From CAZAQB01 sp964487155 (GTDB lineage Bacteria > Pseudomonadota > Gammaproteobacteria > Nitrococcales > Nitrococcaceae), in NCBI GenBank assembly GCA_964487155.1, contig CAZAQB010000008.1:1-44176 (forward strand): 44,176 bases of DNA, in the 5' to 3' direction. The notes under the pieces were generated by a model. The model made no database searches. It saw only the letters and a program-made list of their open reading frames with translations, and was not told the origin of the DNA. Made by a program: the position numbers and the translations under genes. Shown one piece after another: positions 11,654 through 19,926 of the stretch (positions within the stretch are counted from its first letter, which is position 1; each line of letters opens with the position of its first letter).

Positions 11654-13648
11654 GCGGCGCTCCAGGTGATGCCGGGCCTCCTGGCGGCTCTCGAAGATGT
11701 GCGGCGCCAGGCCGCGGCGGCGCAGGGACTGGCCCAGTTTCATGCGCAGGAAGGCGCTGGTGGTATAGCGCGTGATGTCAGCGTAGTGGCGCGCCGCCAG
11801 ATCCTCCACCATGGCGCTGTAATCCCCCAACAGGTCGGGGCGGATGGTGAAATTATCGTAGTTGACGATGACGTTGACGCGCCGCCCCAAGGGGGCCACC
11901 CGCTCCTCCACGGCGGCGCGGATGCGCTCGATGTCCTCGGACTCGCGCACCGCGAATCCCTCGAAGTTGATGAACAGCAGGTTCTGCTCGGGGTCGTAGC
12001 TCAGCCGCTCCGCCAGCGGCACCTCCAGCAGATCTTCCGACAGGCCCATGGCGGCTGTCCGGAACAGGCGCTCGTCCATGGCGGCAACACCGCCTTCGAT
12101 GATGGGCTCGAACTCCAGATGGGCCAGCACGTCGCGCTCCAGGTCCAGCCCGGGTGCAAGTTCCCGCAGGGCCAGCCCCCGGTGGGTAAGCTCGAACACG
12201 CAGCGCTCGGTGACGTAGAGCACCGGCTGGCCCCGGCGCGCCGCCCGGGGGCCGCTGAAGGTGACATGCTCCACCTGGGGCACCACCTTCACCGGCGCCT
12301 TGCCGGGCGTCACCCGCAGCCCGCCGTCGGCCACCTCCACCGTACCCTTGCCCGCCGCGAAGGTGCCCATGAACACCAGCCGCCGGGCGTTCTGGCTGAT
12401 GTTGATGAAGCCGCCGGCGCCGGCCAGGCGGGAGCCGAACCGGCTGACGTTGACGTTGCCCTGGCGGTCCACCTGGGCCATGCCCAGGAAGGCCATATCC
12501 AGCCCGCCGCCATCGTAGAAGTCGAACTGGGCCGGCTGATCGATGAGCGCCTGGATGTTGGTGCCGGCGCCGAAGTCCAGCCCACCGGCGGGCAGCCCGC
12601 CAATCAGCCCCGGCTCGGCGGTCAGGGTGAGCTGCTCCAGGATGCCCTCCTCGTTGGCCACGTTGGCCACGCCCTCGGGCATGCCGATACCCAGGTTCAC
12701 CACGCTGTTGGGGCGCAGTTCGAAGGCCGCCCGGCGGGCGATGACCTTGCGGGGGTCCAGGGCCAGGGGCGAGGGGGACTTCATTGGCACCCGCAGCTCG
12801 GCGGCGTAGGCAGCGCTGTACTGGGTGGCGAAGGTCTGCCAGTGATTCTCGGGGCTGGCCACCACCACGCAGTCGACCAGCACGCCGGGGATCTTCACGT
12901 CGCGCGGGTTGAGGGTGCCGCGCTCGGCGAGGCGCTCCACCTGCACCAGCACCAGCCCGCCGGAGTTGCGCACCGCGGTGGCGATGGCCAGGGCCTCCAG
13001 CACCAGGGCCTCGCGCTCCATGGTGACGTTGCCGTCCGCGTCCGCCGTGGTACCCCGCAACAGCGCCACGTTGATGGGAAAACCCCGATAGAACAGGAAC
13101 TCCTCGCCGTCGATCTCCAGCAGCCGCACCAGCTCGTCCCGGGTGGCCTCGTTGAGGCGCCCGCCGGACTGGCGCGGGTCGACGAAAGTCTCCAGACCGA
13201 CCCGCGACAGGCTGCCCGGCTTGCCGGCGGCGATGTCCCGGAACAGGTGGCTGATGCAGCCCTGGGGCAGGTTGTAGGCCTGGATGCGGCCCTCTACCGC
13301 CAGCGCCTGGAGCTTCGGCACCAGGCCCCAGTGGCCTCCGACCACGCGGCGCACCAGCCCCTCGTGGGCCAGGTGGTTGAGGCCCCGCTCGCCGCCGTCG
13401 CCCTGGCCGGCGGCATACACCAGGGTCAGATCCCGCGGCCGGCCTTCCTGGAGGAAGCGTTCCTCCAGGGCGAGCGCCAGCTCTTCCGCGAAGCCGATGC
13501 CGACGAACCCGCCGGTGGCGACAGTGTCGCCGTCCGCCACCAGCTGCACGGCCTCGGCAGCGGAGACCACCTTGTCACGGCTGAACTCGTGGCGTCCCGG
13601 CGATTTCAGCACCGGGTGGCCGGAGTGGGAGCTGGCAGAGTCGGTCAT
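11651..13648 (-). CDS. Acyl-CoA:acetate/3-ketoacid CoA-transferase, fused alpha-beta, with C-terminal extension
   Basis: Family I CoA-transferase of 665 residues. It moves CoA between short acyl-CoA thioesters and free acids (acetate, propionate, acetoacetate and similar). The alpha half starts with ADGDTVATGGFVGIGFAEEL; the beta half holds NLGIGMPEGVANVANEEGI, in which Glu333 of NEEG matches the glutamyl-thioester nucleophile position of E. coli YdiF-type enzymes. YdiF-type proteins are about 530 residues; here residues about 549-665 form an additional domain (LSYDPEQNLLFINFEGF ... IFESRQEARHHL) reminiscent of SpoIIAA-like/STAS-type folds. A TATGCT -10-like element lies at 13723-13728 on the minus strand. 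Neighbours (TRAP uptake, 2-oxoacid dehydrogenase) suggest short-carboxylate assimilation. Exact substrate unknown. Confidence 0.9.
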   Translation of the reverse strand: MTDSASSHSGHPVLKSPGRHEFSRDKVVSAAEAVQLVADGDTVATGGFVGIGFAEELALALEERFLQEGRPRDLTLVYAAGQGDGGERGLNHLAHEGLVRRVVGGHWGLVPKLQALAVEGRIQAYNLPQGCISHLFRDIAAGKPGSLSRVGLETFVDPRQSGGRLNEATRDELVRLLEIDGEEFLFYRGFPINVALLRGTTADADGNVTMEREALVLEALAIATAVRNSGGLVLVQVERLAERGTLNPRDVKIPGVLVDCVVVASPENHWQTFATQYSAAYAAELRVPMKSPSPLALDPRKVIARRAAFELRPNSVVNLGIGMPEGVANVANEEGILEQLTLTAEPGLIGGLPAGGLDFGAGTNIQALIDQPAQFDFYDGGGLDMAFLGMAQVDRQGNVNVSRFGSRLAGAGGFINISQNARRLVFMGTFAAGKGTVEVADGGLRVTPGKAPVKVVPQVEHVTFSGPRAARRGQPVLYVTERCVFELTHRGLALRELAPGLDLERDVLAHLEFEPIIEGGVAAMDERLFRTAAMGLSEDLLEVPLAERLSYDPEQNLLFINFEGFAVRESEDIERIRAAVEERVAPLGRRVNVIVNYDNFTIRPDLLGDYSAMVEDLAARHYADITRYTTSAFLRMKLGQSLRRRGLAPHIFESRQEARHHLERR

Positions 13649-13677
13649 GTCAGGGATCCGTTGAGTGCAGTGGAAGC

Positions 13678-13697
13678 CGGCGCCGCGGCCGGCGCCG
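13678..13697 (-). terminator. GC-rich hairpin downstream of apaH
   Basis: CGGCGCCG occurs twice (13678-13685 and 13690-13697). Because the octamer is self-complementary, the two copies pair around a four-base loop. It lies about 90 bases after the apaH stop and 30 bases before the CoA-transferase start, so it could end apaH transcription or sit in the transferase leader. No T-run. Confidence 0.35.
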
Positions 13698-13783
13698 AGT
13701 TGCGCACGCTGACCATGCGATCAGCATAGCGGCACACCCGGTGAACGGAAGGGCGGGGACTGCTCGTTGCCGCAGAGGCCACG

Positions 13784-14626
13784 CTAGACCCCAGGACCCG
13801 GCTCCATGAAGGCCGCGCAGGGCAGGGTGAAGCGCTCATCATCGGCGTCCAGCTGCAGGGCGGTGAGGCCGCCCCCCCACAGACAGCCGGTATCGATGGC
13901 CCGCACCCCCGGGGAGCGGTGCCAGCCGAGGGCGGACCAGTGGCCGCAGACAATGCGTGGCCCGCCGTCGGCCAGCGGCCGTCCGGGCACCTCGAACCAG
14001 GGCAGATAGCCGGGCGGGGCCTCATCGGGGCCGCCCTTGTAGTCCATCAGCAACCGCCCCTGCCGGTCGCAGTAGCGCATCCGGGTGAAGGCGTTGGTAA
14101 TGAACCGCAGCCGCTCCCAGCCTGCCAGGTCCGGCGACCAGAGCCGCGGCTGGTCGCCGTAGATATGCCGCAGAAAAACCGCGTACTCGGAGCCGGAGAG
14201 GACCGCCTCCAGCTCCCGGGCCCGGGTCCGGGCCTGTTCCAGGTCCCACAGTGGGTAGATGCCGGCATGCACCAGCACGCAGCCCAGTTCCGGCTCCTCG
14301 TGGAGCACCGGCCGGCGGCGCATCCAGTCCATGAGATCATCGGCGTCCGGGGCGTCCAGCACCTGCAGCAGGCTGTCCTTGCGGCGCGGGGCTTTGGCTC
14401 CGGTGGCCACGGCCAGCATGTGCAGGTCGTGATTGCCCAGCACCACGACCGCGGCGTCTCCGAGGGAGCGTACGTAGCGCAGCACCGCCAGGGATTCCGG
14501 ACCCCGATTCACCAGGTCGCCGGTGAACAGCAGCCGGTCGACGCCCGGATCGAAGTCCACCACCTCAAGCAGTTGCCGCAGGGGCTGAAAGCAGCCCTGT
14601 ATGTCTCCGATAGCGTAAACGGCCAT
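13784..14626 (-). CDS. apaH: Symmetrical bis(5'-nucleosyl)-tetraphosphatase
   Basis: Metallophosphatase that cleaves Ap4A to two ADP and removes Np4 caps from RNA 5' ends. Metal-site motifs of the calcineurin-like family are present: GDIQGC at residue 7, GDLVNRGP, GNHD, then VHAGIYPLWD and CGHWSALGW. AIDTGCLWGGGLTAL near the C-terminus is characteristic of ApaH. At 280 residues the length is typical. The Shine-Dalgarno is weak. In most gammaproteobacteria apaH follows rsmA and apaG; here it follows tal by 40 bases and rsmA is 4.5 kb upstream, with no apaG. Confidence 0.95.
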   Translation of the reverse strand: MAVYAIGDIQGCFQPLRQLLEVVDFDPGVDRLLFTGDLVNRGPESLAVLRYVRSLGDAAVVVLGNHDLHMLAVATGAKAPRRKDSLLQVLDAPDADDLMDWMRRRPVLHEEPELGCVLVHAGIYPLWDLEQARTRARELEAVLSGSEYAVFLRHIYGDQPRLWSPDLAGWERLRFITNAFTRMRYCDRQGRLLMDYKGGPDEAPPGYLPWFEVPGRPLADGGPRIVCGHWSALGWHRSPGVRAIDTGCLWGGGLTALQLDADDERFTLPCAAFMEPGPGV

Positions 14627-14666
14627 TTTGACGCTGGACTCTGTGGAGGCCGGCCCGGCGGACCGT

Positions 14667-15800
14667 CTACCCGGCCGCCTGCCGCTCGCGGGACAGGGCG
14701 CTGACTTTCTGCTCCAGGGACTGCAGCAGGTTGCGGTAGGACTGCGCGAAGGCCGCCACCCCCTCGGCTTCCAACCGGGCGGTCACCGCGCCCAGATCGA
14801 CGCCGGCCGACTGAAGGCCGGCGAGGACGGAGGGGGCGCGGTCCATGGCCCCGGCCAGGGCCTCCTCGGCACGGCCATGATCCCGGAAGGCGTCGTAGGT
14901 CGCAGGCGGCAGGGTGGTCACGGTGCGTGGCGCCGCCAGGGACTCGACGTACAGAACGTCGCTGTAGCGCGGGTTCTTGGTGCCGGTGCTGGCCCACAGC
15001 AGCCGCTGCTCCTGGGCGCCGGCAGAGCGCAGCTCGGCGAATTCCGGGCCGTCGAAGACGTCCAGGAAGTGCCGGTAGGCGACCGCAGCATTGGCCACCG
15101 CCGCGCTGCCCTGCGGTTCGCACCCCGACCCGCTCGCCTCCAGCTGGGGGGCCACGGCAGCATCCACCCGGCTGACGAAGAAGCTCGCCACCGAGGCCAC
15201 CTGCTGCAACGGCAGGCCCGCCGCCCGGCGGCGGCGCAGACCTGCCAGGTAGGCCCGCACCACCTCAGCATAGCGGCCGGTGTCGAACAGCAGGGTGACG
15301 TTGACATTGATGCCCTCGGCCACGAGGGCCTCGATGGCGGGCAGGCCCGCCACCGTGGCCGGCACCTTGATCATCACATTGGGACGCTGCAGCCGGCGGT
15401 GGAGCTCCCGGGCCTGGGCCACCGTGCCGGCGGTGTCGTCGGCCAGGGCCGGCGAGACCTCCATGCTCACCATGCCGTCCCGGGCGTCGCTCGCCTCGTA
15501 GACGGGCCGCAGCAGGTCCGCGGCCTCCCGAATATCGGCCAGGGCCAGTTCGAAGAACAGCTCCTCCGCCTGCAGCCCCGGCCTGGCCGACAGGCTCTCC
15601 ACCATGGCCGCATCGTAATGGCGGGTGCCCGCCATGGCCTTCTCGAAGATGGTGGGGTTGGAAGTGACGCCGGCCAGGCCGTCGTCGCGGACCCGGCCGG
15701 CGAGCTCACCGTCTTCCAGCATGCGGCGGTGCAGGTTGTCGAACCAGACGCTCTGGCCCAGTGCGGCGAGCTGGCGCAGCGGATTGGCGGCAGAATTCAT
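14667..15800 (-). CDS. tal: Transaldolase
   Basis: Enzyme of the non-oxidative pentose phosphate pathway that moves dihydroxyacetone units from sedoheptulose 7-phosphate to glyceraldehyde 3-phosphate. The Schiff-base lysine is in NVMIKVPAT; other hallmarks are VWFDNLHRRML, GVTSNPTIFEKA, INVNVTLLF and VASFFVSRVD. The 377-residue length places it in the longer transaldolase subfamily known from actinobacteria, cyanobacteria and some purple bacteria, not the short E. coli TalB type. ATG at 15800 has AAGGT about eight bases upstream. It precedes apaH and may be cotranscribed with it. Confidence 0.94.
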   Translation of the reverse strand: MNSAANPLRQLAALGQSVWFDNLHRRMLEDGELAGRVRDDGLAGVTSNPTIFEKAMAGTRHYDAAMVESLSARPGLQAEELFFELALADIREAADLLRPVYEASDARDGMVSMEVSPALADDTAGTVAQARELHRRLQRPNVMIKVPATVAGLPAIEALVAEGINVNVTLLFDTGRYAEVVRAYLAGLRRRRAAGLPLQQVASVASFFVSRVDAAVAPQLEASGSGCEPQGSAAVANAAVAYRHFLDVFDGPEFAELRSAGAQEQRLLWASTGTKNPRYSDVLYVESLAAPRTVTTLPPATYDAFRDHGRAEEALAGAMDRAPSVLAGLQSAGVDLGAVTARLEAEGVAAFAQSYRNLLQSLEQKVSALSRERQAAG

Positions 15801-16273
15801 GGGGCGACCTTTGCGGGCGATGGCTTGGCTGACGTCGTGCTCACGGGCGGTCAGTGTACCGGCAGCCACCGGGCGATTTCTATTGACGGACCGGCAGCCC
15901 CCGAAAAACGGCTCATCCCTGTGAAGTAACTCTCATGGCCCTCCCCCGATGACTGTTATGCTCCTCGCTCATCCGCCGCAGCGGCCAGACGGGATGCTGA
16001 GCCGGCCGCAGAGCACACGCGGGCCGGCTGGAGTGGCAGTACCCCGTGGTCAATGCCAAACCCGCTGGAGAGCGCCCGGCATGCGCGACAGACCGACCCG
16101 TTTCCGCCGACCCGACCCACTGCTGTCCCTCGGCCTGAGCGTGCTGGCGGCCGTGGCCGTCACTGTGCTGCTGCCGTACCTGTAGGCAAGCGCTCACATC
16201 ACTACGCGACCGCAGGTTTCATCGCAACGCGCCCCACCTCTATCCCACCGGCGCACAAGTGTTGTTGCGGCTG
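15801..16273. other. Long intergenic stretch with one micro-ORF
   Basis: About 470 bases between the divergent-side start of tal and the end of the NosR-like gene. It holds an extended -10-like element on the plus strand (TGTTATGCT, 15954-15962, no convincing -35) and a 34-codon membrane micro-ORF (16081-16185). Apart from the palindrome at its right edge no stable terminator or RNA gene was recognised. Codon quality of the other short frames here does not support further genes. Confidence 0.5.
16081..16185 (+). CDS. Putative 34-residue single-span membrane peptide
   Basis: Short frame with an Arg-rich N-terminus (MRDRPTRFRRPDP) and one hydrophobic helix (about residues 14-33: LLSLGLSVLAAVAVTVLLPY). 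This fits the positive-inside rule for a small inner-membrane protein. GGAGAG lies about eight bases before ATG, and an extended -10-like TGTTATGCT sits 120 bases upstream. It is alone on the plus strand between tal and the NosR-like gene. I do not recognise a family. The ribosome site and topology are seen; that it is expressed is inferred. Confidence 0.4.
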   Translation: MRDRPTRFRRPDPLLSLGLSVLAAVAVTVLLPYL

Positions 16274-16282
16274 CTAGCAGCC
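16269..16282. repeat. Palindrome at the end of the NosR-like gene
   Basis: GGCTGCTAGCAGCC, a perfect 14-bp palindrome. Its CTA is the minus-strand TAG stop of the NosR-like gene. The half CTAGCAGCC recurs in inverted orientation as GGCTGCTAG at 18489-18497 on the other side of that gene. Confidence 0.7.
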
Positions 16283-18409
16283 TGACGAGGGGACCGGCCG
16301 GCGGCTGCTGCGCGCCGGGGCGTGCACGGCCACCGGCACCGCGATGCGCCGGCCCTTGCGCCGCTCCAGCAGTAACGGAGCACAGCGCCCGGCGTCATGG
16401 TAGATGCCGACGCAGTCCAGGCACTGGAAACAGTCGTCGTAGCGGATCGCACCGGAGCGCTCGATGGCCCCGTAGGCGCAGCGCCGCCGGCACAGCTGGC
16501 AGGCGCTGCCGCACTCCGCCCGGCGCTTGAGCCAGTCCACCCGGCGCACCCTGCCCATCACCGCCAGCCCGGCACCCAACGGGCAGAGGAAGCGGCAGTA
16601 CCCCTTGTAGACGAACAGCCCCAGCGCCAGGGTCAGCAGCGCATAACCGAGGAACGGCGCCGAGCGCTGGAACCCCAGGGTGATGGCGGTCTTGAACGGC
16701 TCCACCTCGGCGACGGTCTCGGCCCCCAGACTGAACACCGCCGCCCCCAGCACCAGCCCCAGCAGGCCGTACTTGATCCAGCCCAGGCGCCGCTCGGTGG
16801 CCTCCGCCAGCCGCCACTGGGGGACGCGCAGCCAGCGGGCCAGATCTCCCAGAAACTCCTGCAGGGCGCCGAAGGGACAGAGCCAGCCGCAGAAGGTGCC
16901 GCGCCCCCAGACCACCAGGCTCACCAGCACGAAGGCCCAGATCAGCAGGGTCACGGGATCGTACAGCAGGAAGCTCAGGTCACCGCCGCCACGGGCCGCC
17001 CTGACCAGGCCGGTGAGGTTGAGGATGGACAGCTGGCCCTGGGCGTACCAGCCGATGAATCCCAGGGTGAAGGCCAGGTACCCCCGCCGGAACCAGCGCA
17101 GGCGCCTCTCCGAGCGGGCCAGCCAGCCCTGGCGGGCCAGGGCGGCGGCCAGCACCACCAGCATCAGAGCGATCAGTCCAAGGTCCAGGGCCCGCTCGCG
17201 CCACAGCGCCAGCCATGGCGGCGCGGCGGCGGCCGCGTCCCGGCGGACCAGGGACTCCGGCAGTGCGTAGTCGAGCGAGAATTCCCGGCTGACCCGCTCC
17301 GGAAACAGCACGCCCTTGCTGCGCACCACGCGAAGGCTGAGGGTCCAGGGCGCGACCGGATCCAGGCCGGCGGCGGAGGGCACTTCGAACACCCGCACCC
17401 GGTCCATTGCCGGCAGGCCCGACAGGCTGGGGCGAACCTCCTCATAGCCGCTGTCGCGCAGCTCCAGCGGCAGGCCGTTCTGGGTCAGCGCCAGGCGCTC
17501 GGGCACCGTGCCGGGGACATAGTCCGGGCGCATGAAATCGTAGCGCCCCCGGGACATCACCAGGATCACCTGCTGGCGGTCCCAGAAGCCGTCCATGAGC
17601 TCCGCGTAGCCCGTCTCGCCGTAGAGACTGCGCCCCACTGTGGGCGGGTTCAGGTGGGCCACGTAGAGCTCGATCAGGGACGCATCCGGGTCGGCCAGGG
17701 CCGCCGGATCCTCGCCTTCGCCGGGGCTGCCGGCAAAGGCACGCTCCACCTCGCGGTTGCGCAGCGCCAGCCGCCGCACCAGCCCCCGATCCAGCAGCTG
17801 CTGCCAGGTGAGGGACGCGAAGACGTCCTGGCGCACCTCCCCCAGCGCGCCCGGATCAGCCACCGCCAGCCCCAGCCGGGCGCGAGCCACCTGGGCGGCG
17901 GCCGCCAGCACCGTCTCGTTGAGGATGCGCACCGAGGCGGTGGCCTTGGACACACCGTCCAGCACCGCCCGGGAGCCCCCGCCCGCGCCGCGGCGGTCCA
18001 TGCTGGAGCCCACCCGCAGGCCCTGGAACAGGCTCTTGCCCTGGTACTGGCGCACGAACTCGAACAGCGGCTCGGGGCCGAGCCCGTCCAGGAACACCGG
18101 CTCGTGGTGGGACAGCACCCGCACGTCCAGGAACTCACCGTCCGGCTTCAGGGCGATGAGCAGGTTGAAGGGCACGCCGGCGAAACCGGGCACCGGCGCC
18201 AGGTCGATGGACTCGAACACGTAGGCCAGCAGGCGGGAGCCGCCGGGGCCCTCCTTGATGAACACCGGCCAGGCCGGCACGTCGGCACCGCGCTCCGCCA
18301 CCTCCAGCGGCGGCGGGAAGTAATGCTCCAGATCCGCCCGGGTCAGCACGCCGGCGGCCGCCGTCCCGACCCCCAGCAGCAGCACCAGGCCTGCCAGCCA
18401 TCCCTTCAC
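16274..18409 (-). CDS. NosR/NirI-family FMN- and iron-sulfur membrane protein
   Basis: About 711 residues. A Sec signal-like segment (GWLAGLVLLLGVGTAAA) leads into a periplasmic FMN-binding domain; DGVSKATASV matches the covalent flavin-threonine motif. A variable region follows, then membrane helices (from about LDLGLIALMLVVLAAAL), two Cys motifs GWLCPFGALQEFLGD and CRFLCPLGAG, and a ferredoxin-like cluster pair (ECGSACQLCRRRC ... CFQCLDC). NosR passes electrons to, and supports expression of, nitrous oxide reductase; NirI serves nitrite reductase. No nosZ, nosDFY or nir gene is in this window, so the redox partner is unknown. GTG at 18409 is chosen (GGAGG six bases upstream); GTG at 18424 is possible. 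The stop codon lies within a repeat. Confidence 0.9.
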   Translation of the reverse strand: MKGWLAGLVLLLGVGTAAAGVLTRADLEHYFPPPLEVAERGADVPAWPVFIKEGPGGSRLLAYVFESIDLAPVPGFAGVPFNLLIALKPDGEFLDVRVLSHHEPVFLDGLGPEPLFEFVRQYQGKSLFQGLRVGSSMDRRGAGGGSRAVLDGVSKATASVRILNETVLAAAAQVARARLGLAVADPGALGEVRQDVFASLTWQQLLDRGLVRRLALRNREVERAFAGSPGEGEDPAALADPDASLIELYVAHLNPPTVGRSLYGETGYAELMDGFWDRQQVILVMSRGRYDFMRPDYVPGTVPERLALTQNGLPLELRDSGYEEVRPSLSGLPAMDRVRVFEVPSAAGLDPVAPWTLSLRVVRSKGVLFPERVSREFSLDYALPESLVRRDAAAAAPPWLALWRERALDLGLIALMLVVLAAALARQGWLARSERRLRWFRRGYLAFTLGFIGWYAQGQLSILNLTGLVRAARGGGDLSFLLYDPVTLLIWAFVLVSLVVWGRGTFCGWLCPFGALQEFLGDLARWLRVPQWRLAEATERRLGWIKYGLLGLVLGAAVFSLGAETVAEVEPFKTAITLGFQRSAPFLGYALLTLALGLFVYKGYCRFLCPLGAGLAVMGRVRRVDWLKRRAECGSACQLCRRRCAYGAIERSGAIRYDDCFQCLDCVGIYHDAGRCAPLLLERRKGRRIAVPVAVHAPARSSRRPVPSSGC

Positions 18410-18468
18410 CCGCGCCCTCCGCACTCGCCCCTGCGCTCAGCCCCCAAACGCCGGAGACTGGATTCCGC

Positions 18469-18497
18469 CTAGCAGCCTAAATCCGACAGGCTGCTAG
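18469..18497. repeat. Inverted repeat upstream of the NosR-like gene
   Basis: CTAGCAGCC and GGCTGCTAG form a perfect 9-bp stem around an 11-base loop. The outer arm GGCTGCTAG is the inverse of the CTAGCAGCC that begins at 16274, so the NosR-like gene is bounded by matching ends. It sits between the uspA stop and the NosR-like start and could also act as a terminator for uspA. Confidence 0.7.
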
Positions 18498-18634
18498 CAA
18501 GGGCAATGCCACCGGCTCGGGCGCGTCGGGGCGGGCACCTTCGGGACCGGACCGGAACACCGGCGTGGCGGCTGCGGTGCAGCGGCCGCGACACCCTGTG
18601 CCATCAGCGGCACACGGCGGGGGTAGGGCGCCGG

Positions 18635-19066
18635 TCAGATGCGCACCGCCAGCATGTCGCAGGTGGCGCCGTGCAGCAGCGCGTTGGCGGTGGACCCCAG
18701 CAGCAGCGCCAGGCCGTGGCGGCCGTGGCTGCCCACCACGATCAGGTCCACGGTGTGCTCCTCGGCGTATTCCAGGATCTCCCGTTTGGTCTGGCCCAGG
18801 GCCACCTGCTGGCGCTCCGGCGGCACCCCCAGCCGCTCCCCCATGGCCTTGAGCTTGACCCGGGCGGTCTCCGTGAGCTCCAGCTCCACCGAGGTGGTGG
18901 GGGGGATCATCAGCTCGTTGCCGGGCTCCACCGGCACGTTCTCCACCACGTGAATGAGGCTCATCCCGGCGCCGTAACGCTGCGCCAGGTCCGCCGCCCG
19001 CCGGGCCACCGGATCACAGTCCGGACCCAGGTCGACGGCCACCAGGATATGGCCGTATGCCTCCAT
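18635..19066 (-). CDS. Universal stress protein, UspA family
   Basis: Cytosolic 143-residue protein with the UspA alpha/beta fold: ILVAVDLGPDCDPVARRAADLA at the N-terminus and a C-terminal nucleotide-loop pattern, VVGSHGRHG followed by LGSTANALL, typical of the ATP-binding branch. Family members respond to starvation and redox stress. ATG at 19066 is supported by GGAGG seven bases upstream. The gene starts 26 bases after the rsmA stop and is probably read through from the lptD-surA-pdxA-rsmA operon. Confidence 0.92.
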   Translation of the reverse strand: MEAYGHILVAVDLGPDCDPVARRAADLAQRYGAGMSLIHVVENVPVEPGNELMIPPTTSVELELTETARVKLKAMGERLGVPPERQQVALGQTKREILEYAEEHTVDLIVVGSHGRHGLALLLGSTANALLHGATCDMLAVRI

Positions 19067-19092
19067 TGCCGTTCCTCCGCCAGCGGCTGCAG

Positions 19093-19926
19093 TCACCATG
19101 ATTGTTGCCCATCCTGCGCCCGGCTGTCGGCCAGCGCCTCGGCCAGCCGTCCGAAATCGGCCAGCTCCAGGCGCTCGGCCCGCAGCCCCGGGTCCACCCC
19201 GGCGCGGGCAAAGCCGCCCGCTCCGAGCACGGCCCGCAGGGCGTTGCGCAGGGTCTTGCGGCGCCCCGCGAAGGCGAGCCGCACCAGTTCGGCGAAGGCG
19301 GCCGGATCCGGCAGCGCCACCGCCGGCGCGGTCCTGGGCACCAGCCGCACGAAGCTGGAGGTCACCTTGGGCGGCGGCCGGAAGGCACCGGGCGCGACAT
19401 CGAACAGCGGCTCCACCCGGCAGTGCAGCTGCACCATGACCGACAGCCGGCCGTAGTCGCGGCCGCCGGGGCCGGCGGCCAGCCGCGCCACCACCTCGCG
19501 CTGCAGCAGGAAATGCATGTCTTCCACCGCCGCCAGCTGCCCCAGCAGGTGGAACAGCAGCGGCGTGGAGATGTTGTAGGGCAGATTGCCCACCACCCGC
19601 AGCCGCTTCTCGCCCGGTCGGAACCCGGCCAGGTCCGCCTCCAGGGCGTCGGCCTCGTGCAGGCGCAGCTCGCCCACGTCCCGTGCGGCGGCGGCCAGGG
19701 GAGCGAGCAGGTCCCGGTCCAGCTCCAGGGCATCCATGGCACCGGCGCGCTCCAGCAGGGGCAGGGTCAGCGCCCCGAGCCCCGGGCCGATTTCCAGCAT
19801 TGCCTCGCCCGGGCGGGGGTTGATGGCCGCCACCATGCGCTCCACCACGCCTCGCTGGTGCAGGAAGTTCTGGCCGAAGCGGCGCCGGGGCCGGTGGCCG
19901 GCGGGCGCGCCGGCAGGTTCACTCAT
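19093..19926 (-). CDS. rsmA: 16S rRNA (adenine1518-N6/adenine1519-N6)-dimethyltransferase
   Basis: KsgA/RsmA dimethylates two adjacent adenines near the 3' end of 16S rRNA during late 30S assembly, using S-adenosylmethionine. RRRFGQNFLHQ opens the protein, EIGPGLGALTLPLL is the SAM-binding loop, and NLPYNIS is the catalytic motif IV. The C-terminal helical part keeps PPPKVTSSFVRL and FAGRRKTLRNAL. The start overlaps the pdxA end by 8 bp (ATGAGTGA), indicating coupled translation. The usual next gene, apaG, is absent; uspA follows instead. Confidence 0.96.
   Translation of the reverse strand: MSEPAGAPAGHRPRRRFGQNFLHQRGVVERMVAAINPRPGEAMLEIGPGLGALTLPLLERAGAMDALELDRDLLAPLAAAARDVGELRLHEADALEADLAGFRPGEKRLRVVGNLPYNISTPLLFHLLGQLAAVEDMHFLLQREVVARLAAGPGGRDYGRLSVMVQLHCRVEPLFDVAPGAFRPPPKVTSSFVRLVPRTAPAVALPDPAAFAELVRLAFAGRRKTLRNALRAVLGAGGFARAGVDPGLRAERLELADFGRLAEALADSRAQDGQQSW

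Noticed and set aside
10709..13729. 1006-codon plus-strand open frame across dctP and the CoA-transferase gene
   Set aside because: Antisense to two clear genes; composition is typical of third-position GC shadows, with no recognisable motif and no ribosome site.
16274..18497. A transposon carrying the NosR-like gene
   Set aside because: Inverted ends match, but there is no transposase and no target-site duplication was seen; reported only as flanking repeats.
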